The notes: generated by a model from the sequence alone, not told the origin. 64,000 nt of DNA from Bifiguratus adelaidae (GCA_002261195.1 MVBO01000002.1:1-64000), one strand, 5' to 3'. Shown: positions 46,886 through 59,859, numbered from the stretch's first letter. Program-made: numbers and translations.

Positions 46886-47660
46886 ATGTCTTACGAGCCA
46901 AAGAAGACCACCTTTCGGAAAGGAAGCAATAAGAAGGAAGCCCAGAGGCATCAGAATACGACAGTATGGAAGCCTAATAAGAACTCTAAAAAGACAAAGC
47001 AAATCAACTCGCTTCCAGTATATGGGTTATGTCAGAGATGCACCGATGTGATTCTCTGGCGGAAAAAGTTTCGCAAGTATAAGCCTCTGACGACAGCGAA
47101 GAAGTGGTGAGTATAGCGCCTGGTGCAGAAGTGATTGCTCATTTCTATCTTCGCAGTACTGGTTGTCAACAGCGAACCATCAAAGAGGCCTATCATGTGC
47201 TGTGTGACAATTGCGCGCGAAGCAAGCAGGTCTGCGCAAAATGCCTAGAATCCAAGCAAGTCATCGTAACGTGAGTTGTGGAAATGTTTCTGCTTGGAGC
47301 GTGGCGATTGATAAATGCACCATGTATAGGTCTGATGCAATCAAATCGCATACCGATCTTAACAAGGAACAACAAGATCTCGAAAAAATGATATCTATGA
47401 TGACTGAAAGAGAACGGCGGTCGTATCTAAGAAAGTTGGTAAAAGAGGAGAATTCAGAAAATGAAGAAGATGGTTCTGAGGATGATCTTGATGGCTTGGA
47501 CGATGATGATCTTGATAGTGATCTCGATTCCGCTGATATAGGCTCGGAAAATTCGGAAGAGGAGAAAGAAGAAGGTGATGCGCATGATATACCACCTAGA
47601 CAGAAAAACGGTACGAATGAGAAGCTGCAAGAAGCCATGGCGGATAAGCTCGCTCTCTAG
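46886..47660 (+). CDS. C9orf85-like (DUF2039) zinc-binding protein
   Basis: Three exons, 46886..47106, 47157..47270 and 47330..47660, encode 221 aa. The N-terminal half is the conserved domain: KHQNT-like RHQNTTVWKPN, then CQRCTDVILWRKKFRKYKP, TGCQQRTIKEAYHVLCDNCA and QVCAKCLESK, giving four CxxC-type pairs likely to bind two zinc ions (one Cys is rebuilt at the first splice site). The C-terminal third, from about residue 125, is an acidic Glu/Asp-rich tail (GSEDDLDGLDDDDLD). The family is conserved from yeasts to humans but its function is not established. The basic N-terminus and zinc ribbons suggest a nucleic-acid or ribosome-related role; this is inference. It is divergently arranged with UTP4. 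Confidence 0.85.
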
Positions 47661-47684
47661 ACATTTATATGTACACCCTTTGTA

Positions 47685-47712
47685 ATACCATGTACCATGT
47701 ACCATACACCAT
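47685..47712. repeat. ACCATGT short tandem repeat
   Basis: Just after the C9orf85-like stop the plus strand reads ACCATGTACCATGTACCATA then ACACCATC: two exact 7-base units and two decayed ones. Probably 3' UTR. Confidence 0.5.
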
Positions 47713-47858
47713 CAATGATTATGCATGTAGACGATTTCTGCTCTACATCCAGTTTGCCTTGCCTTCGTCTAATCTTGTGGCGTTTATGGGAATAATGGTG
47801 CTATCCCCGTGATTTCATTCCGATAATGGATAAGGTTCGGCACGGTGTGGTAAATGTA

Positions 47859-49771
47859 CTATGCGCTCTGCATCAGTAAACGTAAGCCAATTCATTCAAC
47901 TACTTACATCTCGGTAAAGGCCTTCCATTTTCATGGTCAACAGCGACTTGTCCTCGACCGTGTCTGCACCCCAATACTTCCACACGGCTGATCCGCCAAC
48001 AGCATGCAAAGCTTCTCGAACAATGCGCCAACCAGTGCCGTCCAGATGTAGATGCAAAGCGCGCATCAAGCGGTACAACTGTCCGAAAATAAGGGTATGC
48101 CAAAGCAATTTCCAACATTCAGACACATCGTTGGCCAGAACGGTGGAACCGGGCAGCGCGTCCACATGGACACCCAGAGTGCGTTGCACCGTTTCGGGAT
48201 GGATCTTGACGCCTCCAAAATCGCGAATCAAAAAGTATTTCAATGTCCGGGTTGCTGGATCGACTGCAATGAGTGTATTCTGATCGTGGGCTTCGAACGC
48301 AAGGCCATTGTTCAGGAGCGGTGGCAGAAACGCACGGATGGCCAGATATGTGTAATCTCGGAAGAACTGTGTCCTCTGCTCGGCGCTTCGCAGTTCAAAG
48401 GCCGAGATGACGTAGGGCACGCCGTGCATATCACGCTCTACCAAAGCACCTGCCACAATAACCTTCAATCCCTTGGACTCTTCCTTTCCACCATACTCCC
48501 CACTTTCTCGGATAACGACAGAGCAATGCTTTGCTATGTCTGTATCATCATGCTTCGCTACCGCCGAAGCGACCTCACTTTGTATGCAGAGCGCTTCACG
48601 ATCATACTGAAGCACGGGAATCACATCATGGTACAGATTGGGTCCGAAATACGTAGTGAACGGTGTAACGGTTCGAAGAGCGCTGGATATTTTGAGGCCA
48701 AGAGCAAGCTTCAACGTGTGTCCTGGGATCGGATTGTCATCTAAGACAACTGATCGAACGGAAGCCAATGACTTTGCCGGTAGGCCGCACGAGTCGGGTA
48801 AAATGATGAAGTGGGGGAATTTGTCAGCAATATTGGGAATCTGAAGTGGGTGAACCGGTAAAATGAGATGGTCGCGTGCGTTATAGCCGTGAGCTTGCAA
48901 TTCATCTGACCACATCTTGGCCATTCTATCCCAAATAGGCTTCATTTCCTGCTTGAAGGGTCCAGATAGAACGATTTGGTCTTGCGGAGCGATGATGGCT
49001 CGCAAAGAAATGCTTTGGAAATCGAAGGAGCCAGGAGCGATTGGCTCCATGGGCGGAAGAGAGTAACGAGCCTTACACATGGGATGGGTTGCATGGCCTT
49101 CAACAAATGATTGCTCCCACTCTAAAGCGGACGATTGCAGTGTGGGCAGAAGTGGATAATGTCGGTATGTGTGCTCTGGAACAAGCTCGGTTAGCGGCAA
49201 AATGAAATTTGGCATTGGTATGCTCACCTAGATTGTCAACAGAGCTTTGCAATTCTTCTCGAATGGTTTGGCAAGAGTCATTTTGGAAGGATGCTAATTG
49301 ACAATATCTATCCCATATCTCTGTGGGTTTATTTTCACTTCCCAGGTATGTATCGGCAGTGGCCAAAGCTCCCTTGTTGAAATTCACCTAGAGCGATGTA
49401 CTCAATCTGTAGCCATAACAATATGTTTCATTTTTGCCTACCTTTCCTTCCGCCAACTTGAACGGTGAGATCAAGGATTCTGGATCAAGGTAACCTATCC
49501 GATCACACTTTCCGTGCTTTAACATGATTGGCTTTTCTGCCAAGGAAACCACACCAAGCAATATAGACTCCTTAGAGTTGGGGTCTTCGTTGTTTGTCAC
49601 AGAAAGCCATGCATCATCCATCGGTTTTTCCCTGCTTAAGGATGTATACCGCCTGACGAAGGTGGCCGTAGCAAGACCTTCGTTGACCATGCAACTAACG
49701 AGACGAGAAGTAATGGCGAAGGAAGCCTTGTCGTAGAATTTATTCGTGTCGCGTAGTATACCAGGCGCCAT
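47859..49771 (-). CDS. IucA/IucC-type (NIS) siderophore synthetase
   Basis: Exons are complement of 47908..49175, 49228..49387, 49442..49771 and a 9-base terminal exon 47859..47867; total 588 aa. If the last intron is retained, the protein ends four codons later instead. NIS synthetases condense citrate or another carboxylic acid with an amine or alcohol using ATP. Landmarks: FVEGHATHPMCKARYSLPP (the EGHPxHPxxKxRxG nucleotide-binding block, here with THPMCKAR), LPVHPLQIPNI (HPWQ-like), GLKISSALRTVTP (K-x-S-x-x-R-T), and RDFGGVKIHPETV, followed by the FhuF-like C-terminal part (CWKLLWHTLIFGQLYRLM). Length is normal for the family. In fungi such enzymes make polycarboxylate siderophores such as rhizoferrin; the product here is not known. 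No second siderophore gene or transporter is adjacent. The enzyme should be cytosolic. It is divergent from NUF2 with 481 bases between starts. Confidence 0.87.
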
Positions 49772-50252
49772 GAAAAACAGGTGGAGGAGCGAAGTATGAT
49801 TACATTGCACCCGATCGATCTATGTTTCTATGCTGATCCATAAATGGCAATCACCGTTTCCATCGGAACAATGACGTTTTTCCATTGTTGTCGTCCACTG
49901 GTATATGATGAAGCGGGTGAATACAACGTGGACAGTCCTATGGTTGCTGAACGTAGTTGCGAACCAGGACCAAGGCAGCATAGGCAAGGCGTGGTCACCG
50001 AAGCAATGTTCGCCATAGTGCCTGCACATGCGTAAAAAAGGAGCGCAAGGCAATTTTTGCGCTCCCTTTATTCCATACGCACATAATCCTCTGCCCTGAT
50101 ATGCATCGCATGATGCTCCCTTACCCCACATCACGCCACTACCTACAGAGGCCAAAAGTGATGACGTATCGCGAAATTGAAATGTCCAGAGAAGGAAATT
50201 TCGCGCGCGAGTTTTATTTTCGCTGTGCACCAGCAGTGCTTTATCGCCCGCC
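49772..50252. other. Divergent promoter region, siderophore synthetase / NUF2
   Basis: No gene seen. It contains a hairpin-forming inverted repeat at 50037-50069 (listed separately). I saw no clear Fep1/SreA-type ATCWGATAA site that would indicate iron repression of the synthetase. Confidence 0.45.
50037..50069. repeat. Inverted repeat able to form a hairpin
   Basis: GGAGCGCAA at its left arm and TTGCGCTCC at its right arm are exact complements with an 8-base spacer; flanking AAA/TTT extend the stem with one bulged base. Confidence 0.6.
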
Positions 50253-51902
50253 ATGCAGAACGCGCAAAAGAAGAAGTACCCTTTTCCCACTTGCAAGGCC
50301 GATGAGATCCTCAGATGCATGTATGACCTGCAAATACCGTTCAGTGAAGAAGATCTCAACAAGCCATCAGCCGAACGCATTCTACGCATTTACGCAAGCA
50401 TAGCGGCATTCTTCACCGGCGTTAGTCCAACAGAATTAGAGGAACAATCGCGGCAGGTACTCGCGGATCTAGAGTATCCGGTAAGTTTAATCTATCGGAA
50501 AAGCGAGCCATTCTTATTCTTATGCGCGCTTTCAGGAGACTCAGCGAGAATCGGTTTTGCAAATGGCCGTTCATCGACAAATGTGAGTAAAAGCGGACCA
50601 TTGAATAGCAATAGCTAACCTTTGAACAGGGTTAAGCTCATGGTAGCGGCCGGTATGGATGATTTCTCGTTGCGGGATCTCATCAAGCCAGATGCACGGC
50701 GTGTAAAAATCGTGCTCAGCGGGGTGATCAACTTTGCAAAGTTCCGCGAAGAGAGGATGGGAATCATGGAACAATTCACACATCAAATGGTGAGTAGGTT
50801 TTCACGATCCGTCGCACGTTTCACGCCAACGTGCAATGTAGGAGGACAACTTGGAACAATTGTCAAACGTGGAGGAAGAATATGGACGGTTAAAAGCGCA
50901 GATACAGGAACTAAGGTAGGTGTTAAGCTTGCATATCAAGGCAACGCGTTTAACCCATCACAGAAATCAACGAGAGATTGAGATCCCGCAGATTCAAGAT
51001 GCTGAAAAGAGGAACGAGCAAAGGACACTAGAGCTAAAGAAACTCAAAAGTGACCAAGAGCAGCTTGTGGCTAAGTATGAGAATGCCAAGGCACGGAAGG
51101 AAGATCTGCGCCGACAACTGGTGGGTATTCTGGCATCTGAATATGATCGGTGCTTCGCTAACCAAAGGTGTCCTTATATAGGATTCCAAGAGCACCACCA
51201 AGAAGAGCCTTTTGGATGAGATTGCGAGACTGCAATCACGGGTGGTGCAGAATCCAGAGGAACTTCAAAAACTGGTGGCAGAAACGCAGATTGCTCTACA
51301 AGCGGAAAAGCAATCTTTGGAGGCCGAAGAGAAAAAGGCGCGCGAAGTCAACAAGAGGTTGGGCAACTTTGAACTTGTGGAGCAGGACGTGCTTGGTTTG
51401 CATCGGATGGTGGATGAAGCATTGACATCACTTCAAAATTACGAAACTGAAGATAAACGCAACCGCCGATTGCAGGAAGACATTGATCAGCAAAGGCGAA
51501 AATTGAAAGAGCTGGATGTCAAAGATCAGCAGATCAAGAGAAGGTACAACAACGTGCAAGACAAGGTTGCGCGACAATCGCAGCAACAGGATGTCAAACG
51601 CCAGTCATACCTCGATGACATTGCCGATCTACGAGCTCAACATGAAGCCATGGCCCAAGAGCATGCTTACATTGAAGAACAAGTCATCGCTAACAAGAAG
51701 AAGGCCGATGAGACAGAGCAAAAGGCAGGTTATTTATTGGCCGATCCAATTGTCATGTACTGAAAGTCTATGGCAGATTTTGGAATTGCGACAATCGGTA
51801 GATAAGGTCATGGGTGAGGTACATGCCGAATACGCTAAATTGCGACGTCAGTTTGAGCGATATCAGAGTGAAGTGATTCGTTCGCTTGGAGTAACTGCGT
51901 AG
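50253..51902 (+). CDS. NUF2: Kinetochore protein Nuf2
   Basis: Seven exons, 50253..50480, 50536..50582, 50630..50789, 50842..50915, 50964..51120, 51182..51724 and 51777..51902, encode 444 aa, close to the usual Nuf2 length. The N-terminal calponin-homology domain (residues about 1-140) begins KKKYPFPTCKADEILRCMYD with FSEEDLNKPSAERILRIY and MVAAGMDDFSLRDLIKPDAR. The remainder is coiled coil (heptads rich in Gln, Glu, Lys) that pairs with Ndc80. The Ndc80-Nuf2-Spc24-Spc25 complex attaches kinetochores to microtubules. The last intron (51725..51776) fits only with a GC donor: AAG|GCAGGT, a TACTGAA branch site and GGCAG end; this keeps QK joined to ILELRQSVDKV in frame. The nearby GT donor would break the frame. 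Confidence 0.92.
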
Positions 51903-52173
51903 TATCCATCCCGTGTAGATTGACGCAAGTCGTATATGTGTAAAGTATTGTAAGCAGTAAAACGACAGAATACTAATGATCATTTACCTGATTATGCATT
52001 GTCCATGCATACAGCGCGTGGTCCATGGAAGGCTTCCAAAGTGACAAATCTTGCCAAGGATTGAATGAAGGCAAGAAGATTACCAAATTTGGATGATGGA
52101 GTGTTGCTGACTTCTTGCCTGTAGACAATGACCACTCGTCACGCTCTTTGAGCTTATAGGCGAGTCGTTCAAC

Positions 52174-55100
52174 ATGCCAGCAGGGCATATACTTCCACTT
52201 AATACGAGACTATTCCCGGCTGGTCACGATGACCCCACTACGCTGACAAGTTTCAACATTGAAGAGAATGAGGAGGCGATAGAGACGGAGAACGCATTCT
52301 CAAAGTTCTTCTCCAAAGTCAGGAGTTCGTGGTCTGGAAGTGAACGAGAGACGGCAGAAAGAGCGAGTCGGTCCTATTCGACCTCTGCGGAGTCGACTAT
52401 ACATGAGAGACCTCAGGAGGAACTGTTCGAGCCACTGCCCAATTTTCAGACGTCTACGCCTCCTCAAGCCAGTCGGAAGGGTTCGCTTTCTACACAGACG
52501 TCGAATCGCTCAGAACAGACACATTATATCACTTCAACTCAAGCTAATGGCAAACTTGTCGTCAAATCTGATGGCAATCGTCGATCGAACGAAATGCCGC
52601 AAACGCTCCGTAACTATGAGCATACAGGAACAACATTAGCCACGACGTCCATTACTGGGACTGACTCGCACAGGAACGGACAAGGAGATGACAGTTCAAT
52701 CACTTCGCCACCCGCAAACGCAGCCAAGCCTCCGAAACCACCCGCTCCAAGGATACAAATTCCCAGCCCACCGCAGTACAGCAGTACTGCCTCGCCCTTG
52801 CCCTTAGAGTACAATACCCCAGATTCCAAGTCACCTTCGGATTCTGATGCAGCGTCCATCCGTACTACATTTAGCGTGTCAACGTCAAACTCATTGGCCA
52901 GAGTGATCCGCAAATTACGGGGTGATGGTATGAACAAAGATTATTGGATGCCAGACGACAACTGTCGTGAGTGCTATGAATGCAAAAAGCCTTTCACAGT
53001 ATTTCGAAGAAAGCATCACTGTCGAATATGCGGTACGTACAAGTGATGCTGGAGGAGTTTGGAGTAAACTAAGATCGTATCCAGGGCAAATATTCTGCGC
53101 GAATTGCGCGTCCCATATTCTACCAGGTGCAAAATTCAACGTAGAAGGAGCCGTGCGCGTATGCAATTATTGCCATCGTGCGATGAACGCTTACGAAGAG
53201 GACGAATTTGACGATGATGCATCGGTAAATGATTTCATCTACAGCTTACCAACATCCCACGAAGGCTTCAATCCTGCATCTCCTGTGGTACCGCAGCATG
53301 AACCACCAATCTCGGCACCTCGCATGTCAATTAGAACTACGGCATTCAAACGCCAGCCATCCGAATATGGTGGAGATGCAACCACGACGTTAGAAATCGC
53401 GGCTACCAAGGGGCAACGATCACCTACTCATTCCACGAAATCTCCAAGGATGTATGACGGTCACGGACCGAATGCCCCTCCGTCTCCATCGGAGACTGTT
53501 AGTGAGACGGGACTTCGCCGGATGTTCCAGAACACTCTAAGTCTCGGTGGAAGGGCACGGTCGAGCACGCTTACAACGCTGAATACTCCGGATCATTCGG
53601 CTTTTCCTGGTTCGCCAACACCGAGCACAAGTATAAATGTCCTCTACGGCGGACAATCACCTGCCTACTTTCGCCGCCAACCAAATTGGGCACCCTATGT
53701 TGCCGTCGACTCTGGGGGAGGGGCAGTATTAGAGGATCCAGATTACTATTACGATCCGAATGCATGGGATCAAGATGACGCCGAATCTACCGGTCCTACC
53801 AACTTTTTGAACTTTTTGACATCCAGTGGCTTCATTGGCGGCGATTATGGCATGCCAAGTCATCCAGCTACGCCTGGGGCACAAAGGTACCTGCAGGAGT
53901 CCGATAGTCTATTGGCACATACAGCCGGTGGTGGGAGTGACGACGAATCTCATGAACAGTTAGCTCGGCAAGTAAGCCGATTCAATCAGGCATTACAGCG
54001 CAACGAAGCAGCTCTGATCAGGCGCCGAAGTCTGACGTTGAGCAGTCCATCAGTCTATCACATACGTCCACAGCGGAGTAAAAGTCGGAGCCTTTTACGG
54101 CACATGCACATTCAGTCAATGTTGAGCCCATTAGATACCAGCGTGTCCAGTCTCGACAAGAGTGCAGGCCATTTTGGGAGGGAATATCTCGATTCTCCTT
54201 TGGCCAGCGCTCCCAGCAACTTTTCATATCTTGCAGATAGCGACATGGGGTTGACTCTATCGCCCTCCATTTCGAGGCATCGCCGTACGTCGTCTCGCCC
54301 ACTGAATATTGAGCTCAATGCAGCATCTATGAATCACATGAGACAGCTCCTGCGTCAGACTTTGAAGGACGTTGATATCTTGGATGCCTCAAAGCTGGCA
54401 GAATGGGAAGAGGTTCTTATGGGATTGTTACTCAAGGTCTCTGATCATATCCAAACCAATGTCCGGGCTGGTGATGAAATCGATATTCGACACTATGTTA
54501 AAATCAAGCGAATCGCAGGCGGAAATGCCAAAGATTCATTTTACGTCAAAGGCATCGTTTGCAGCAAGAATGTTGCACACAAACAGATGGCGAAGAACAT
54601 TCCCAATCCCAGAATCATGATTTTATTTTTTCCTCTCGAATACGCCAGAGTCGAAAATCAGTTCATGTCTCTTGAGCCTGTTCTAGCTCAAGAAAAAGCT
54701 CATCTACACAACTTGGTGAGCCGAATTGCGGCCCTTCGGCCAGATATCATACTAGTGCAATCATCGGTGTCCCGGATTGCCATGGATTACCTCATGCAGC
54801 AAAAGATTACGGTTGTACACAATGTCAAGCAATCTGTTTTGGAAGCTGTAGCGCGGTGCACCAATGCGACAATCATACCTTCAATCGATAAGCTTTCCCT
54901 TGGAGAGCAGCAACTCGGTCATTGCGATTCTTTCAAGGCGCTGACATATCTTCACGAATATATTGCCCATCGTCGGAAATCTTTTCTCGTATTTGATGGG
55001 TGCAAACAAGACCTGGGATGTACGCTAGTACTGAGGGGCGGAAAGGAAGATGAACTGCGACATTTGAAACGCATCGCTGATTTCATGGTGTTTGTAGTCA

Positions 55101-58100
55101 ATAACTTGCGCTTGGAAACATTCTTGATGAACAATGAGTTCGCAATGACCATGTCGACAATGCAATCACAAGTATCGGAGAGCCAGCTGATTGACGCTGC
55201 GGCGGACACAACTGATGATCTAACCACGTCGACAGACACCAAGGTTCCGCAAATCAACATTGTTGGCGAATCTGAGAATGGCAAAACCGACGTTGGCAAA
55301 GCGCCCGAGCAACCAACAGAACAATCAGAAAGAGCGATGGTGGAGGATGACGAAAGGGTGAAACCAATCATAGAGTCGCTGAAGCAATATGAATCTACTA
55401 TTCTGTCAGCATCACCATTCGTCCATTTTCCGCCGCCATATCTATTGCTCCGCATGCGAGATGAAGAAACCAGACTTGCCATCTTCCGCTTACAAAAGCA
55501 AGGACTATATCCCAATAGCGACGCTACTGCAGTCACCCTGAAAGATAAAGATGATGGAGACGTGGCTAACGGCGCTGTTCTCAAGGAGTTGTCAATCATC
55601 AAAAAGTCCACAGAATTAGCAGCTTACGAAGAGGATTATGAACAACTCCTCGAAGAGCACAATCAGCAAATTCGAGCCTGGGAAGTTTATCTGATGGAAA
55701 ATTCACACAAGATCAGTCCATTTTTGCATCAAAACATCGTCGTCCTATATTCGAACGTGTGTACCGTCACAACTGTCCCGTGTCAGGGACCGGAAATCCG
55801 CATGTTCTCCTATTATCAAGACTCAGACATCACTTTGGGGCAGTATCTAGAAGCATTGTGTCTTGACGCCAACAAGCCATGTCTGTCACCGATTTGTGAA
55901 CGGCCGCTGATGCTGCATTATCGTGTCTATGCGCATGGAAATTCTCGTGTCACTGTTGTCATGGAGAAGTTCCCATGTCCACTGGTGGGAATGTCGGATG
56001 TGATCCTCATGTGGAGCTTTTGCAATATTTGCAAGAAGGCAACTCCGGTAGTGCCAATGTCGGACGATACTTACAAGTACTCCTTTGGAAAGTACTTGGA
56101 GCTCTCATTTTACCACAGCGAAATGTTCTGTCGAGCAGATATCTGTTCACACAACATCAACCGTGATCACGTACGCTACTTTGGTTTCCGTGATATCGCT
56201 GTTCGCTTCCAGACTGAAGCTATTGACTTGCTAGAAGTGAGAGTACCGCCAATTCGGCTCTATGTCATTGCAGAGGACAGGATGGCGCTCAAGGACAAGG
56301 AGATGGAAGCTCTTCGATCAAGGATTAGCAAGTATTACGATTCTATCTCTGAACGCCTGCGGAACTTTGTATATGACATTGTCAACCCAATCAAAGTAGA
56401 ACAGTGCAAGGCAGAGATACAGGAACTTTCGCGCAAGGTCACGAGTGAAAAGAAGCATTTTCTACAAGCTGCGCAGCAACTCTATGCCAGCACTCCGGCC
56501 ACGGACGCACTTTCCATCAACCAAATGTATACAAGGTTACAAGATCGAATGTGGCAGTGGGATCAAGATTTTGCGGAGATTGCCAGACAGTACTTTCAGC
56601 CGGAGCGGGAATTGCGGCGAATGACCGCGGCCCAGCTTCGCCGCATGTTCCCCGAAATGAAGGACATTCCTCTGACGAATCAATCAGCAGTGGATTATCG
56701 TACGGACCGTGCTGTTGGAGTGCCCGATCTTCCCATTCTGGGTACTTCACCGGATGTTAACGTTGATTACCGCACAATTATCAGTCCGAATGCGCCAAGT
56801 ACTGTTGCTGCCACGCCGTCACCGGAAATCTCGTTCCCGTCGCTTTCTACTTCGCCAGAAGATGGAACGCCTTTCATCGATAATTTCCTGGCGCAGAAAC
56901 CCGGTAATCTTGCAAGCGGTAAAACCGCAGAGACTATTTCGACACCCAGCCATATTTCAGCAGCTACGCGATTAGCCCGTCGACTATCGATCGAACTGAT
57001 GAAGGATTTTGAGCGAAGTGAACGGAAAGCTAAAGAGGCATCTGAAGCCGAGGTGATGCGTGAACAGCAGCAACGATTGCAAAGATTAAGTTCCACTCCT
57101 GAACCCGATGATCTGGCTGCAAGTTTTGCAAAGGGTCTAATGAAGAAGAGCAACAGACTTGGGACTGGCGCCATTGCTACTCGTTACGCTTCTAATGCCG
57201 TAGATGTGGCTAGCCGAAAGGGCCCTCTGCCAAATGCGATGAAGAAGAAAGGTCTGCCCGACGCGAGCGGGAAGACGACGCCCACTCGACCCACAAAACT
57301 TAAGAGGCCAAATGCCGACAAGTCAACTACTCCCACTCCAGGAGGCAGATCAGATGTTGAGCAGCGGAGAATCTTGTCGCGTGAACCTTCAGCCGAAGAC
57401 AATCGCTTGGCGAAGTTCAAAAGACCAACCAATATACCAAGGGTGCCTAATATACCCCTAATACAACGAACAAGGATTGGCCGACCTCGCCAAAGTAGAT
57501 CATTCATCGAAGTGTATCAAAACAAGACTGACTTTGCGAAAGAAGTGGATTCCGATGACGAATTCCCAGGAAGCGATGAAGAACCGGTGCCGCCTAATCC
57601 ATCATTTCGGTCAGCTCTTCGAAAACACAGGCTTGCGATGATGGGCTCTGCTGATACCTTCGATCAAGCCATCGGAACAGAGCTCATGTCGGATCTTTTC
57701 GCCAACTCTACCTACTACAATCGTCTGCGTCCGAGACAATTGACGTCCATCCTGCCTCTCTTGGGGCGCGACGCAACCACACCAACAGCACGTCCGTCTG
57801 TAGGATCCTTGTCTTTGGAACCCGTAAAGACCAATGACTCCGCAGAACAGATGGGTCCCAAATCCAACCAAAAAGGAAACGGTTCTATTGAAGATCTACT
57901 TAGTAGACGCTCGAGCAACTCGGAGAGTGGAACACCGTCACTTTGTGACAATGACTCGAAGTCAACTCTATCTACGACTGTTCCTGTCGATCAGTTGGTG
58001 AGCTCGATGCAGTCCAACGAGCTTTCCGAAACGACATCGAACAACAAGGACGGAAACAGCCTCGCGGAAAGTTCTCTGACAACATTACCCCTGGCAAATC

Positions 58101-59791
58101 AAGAACTTAATGTTACTGCAGCCGAGAAGACTTCCATTATGAAGACGATTACAAATCTGTGGCTAGAACGTGCTGGCGGCAGTTTTATGCCTCTTGAATA
58201 CCCACTGTAGGTTTCGAATCTGCTTTACGATCAGTATGCATTGCTTACCTGCCAAACTTGCAGTCTTCCTACCGAGCATGTCTTTTCTGATGCTCCAATT
58301 GTGATTCGTGAAGATGAACCGAGTTCCATTATTGCCTATACCCTCAGCTGTCAGGATTATATGGAGCAACTGCGCGCAATGCAAGACATGCACGTCGATG
58401 GTGGTGGAACGGTTGAAGAATCCGTTCTTTCTGGCGAGGAAATGGAATCTTTGGATACGCAGGACGTGAATGATTGGGTCAATCTGGATTTTGGTGATCA
58501 CCACGCTCAAGGCACGGATATTGAGAAGACACTGCTCCGCGATACGGGAACACATATCCGATACAGTGAGTTGTTTATGCTGAATTGTCCGTGTTAGTCC
58601 ACCGTGTCTAAAAAGTTACTTCTTTGCTTAGATTTCACTGACGGGACAACCAAGTTCTTTTGCAAAATATTCTACGCCGAACAATTCGACGCCTTGCGGA
58701 AGAATTGCGGGTGCGAAAGTGGCTACATTGCATCGCTTGCAAGGTGTGTAAAATGGGATTCTTCAGGAGGCAAATCCGGGTCCGCATTCCTAAAGACTAA
58801 AGGTGCGCACATTTACTATCATGACCACACATTAACGCACATGATAGACGATCGATTAATGATGAAGCAAATGTCAAAATACGAACTCGATGCCTTTTTG
58901 CGATTTGCTCCTGCATACTTTCATTACATGTCGGAAGCGTTCTTCCACGATGTAAGTGGCTCGCACCTGGGTTGTAAGTGAATAGTATGGTTGATCTTTG
59001 TTCAGCTTCCAACGGTACTGGCCAAGATTTACGGTTTTTACAGAATTGGCTACAAGAATCCTGCCACGGGCAAGTCGATGAAAATGGACGTGCTCGTCAT
59101 GGAGAATCTGTTTTACAACCGAAAAGTCAGCAAGGTATCCCACCTTAATGCTCCAATATACCATTGTGCACTCACCAAATTATCGCTTTTCAGATTTTCG
59201 ATCTTAAGGGTTCCCTGCGAAATCGGCATGTACAGTCTACTGGAAGGGAAAATGAAGTACTTTTGGACGAGAACTTGGTGGAACGTGAGTATAGATGACA
59301 ATTGGGCCTGCTTGCTCACACGTTATCTCCCTCGTAGTCATGTATCAGTCACCATTGTTCATTCGCGAGCATTCCAAGGAAATCTTGCGTGGATCTTTGC
59401 ACAATGACACGCTCTTCCTGTCCAAATTGAAAGTCATGGATTACTCACTCCTCTTGGGCATTGACGAAGAGCGCAAAGAACTCATCGTTGGCATCGTCGG
59501 TAAGTAGTCGATCATTCTTCACGGCCGCAAATCTCTAACGGCCAATCAGACTTTATCCGTACCTTCACATGGGACAAGAAACTGGAATCTTGGGTCAAGG
59601 AATCTGGATTTCTCGGTGGAGGGGGCAAGGAACCCACCATTGTATCACCTCGACAATACCGTCTTCGCTTCAAAGAAGCCATGGAGCGCTACTTTCTCCT
59701 GGTCCCGGATGTTTGGGTTACCCCCAAGATGTCTGGATGGCGAGACATGCAGCAATATGATCAGCAACATCATCATGATCAGAGTTATTAA
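52174..59791 (+). CDS. FAB1: Phosphatidylinositol-3-phosphate 5-kinase Fab1/PIKfyve
   Basis: Eight exons, 52174..53032, 53085..58206, 58264..58565, 58632..58951, 59006..59134, 59194..59284, 59338..59499 and 59550..59791, encode 2,408 aa; all joins keep frame. An N-terminal Ser-rich region precedes a FYVE zinc finger (about residues 265-335) with [15 protein letters not shown] and a CANC/CNYC half, which binds phosphatidylinositol 3-phosphate on endosomes and vacuoles. A chaperonin-like (TCP-1/Cpn60) domain lies about 530-780 ([26 protein letters not shown]). A Cys-rich domain with CPLVGMSD and [13 protein letters not shown] lies about 930-1,070. A long low-complexity region follows. The C-terminal PIP kinase domain (about 1,990-2,400) has [35 protein letters not shown] (ATP-binding Lys), [10 protein letters not shown] and [13 protein letters not shown]. 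It makes phosphatidylinositol 3,5-bisphosphate, controlling vacuole size and endosomal traffic. Confidence 0.95.
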
Positions 59792-59851
59792 TGAAAATCT
59801 CGGCAATATCTAAATTTGGAAGTGCGTCATAGTGTGACTTGCTTTTTCTCG

Positions 59852-59859
59852 TATATAAA
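59852..59859 (+). promoter_or_regulatory. TATA box of the glutamate decarboxylase gene
   Basis: TATATAAA lies 38-45 bases before the ATG at 59897 and only about 60 bases after the FAB1 stop codon, so the promoter sits inside the probable FAB1 3' UTR. Confidence 0.55.

Noticed and set aside
51725..51776. Frameshift or premature stop in NUF2 after the coiled coil
   Set aside because: A 52-base GC-AG intron with a branch site restores a full-length protein without assuming any error.
52614..57951. Several open frames of 80-219 codons on the minus strand opposite FAB1
   Set aside because: They are antisense shadows of the low-complexity and conserved FAB1 coding sequence and show no independent motif.
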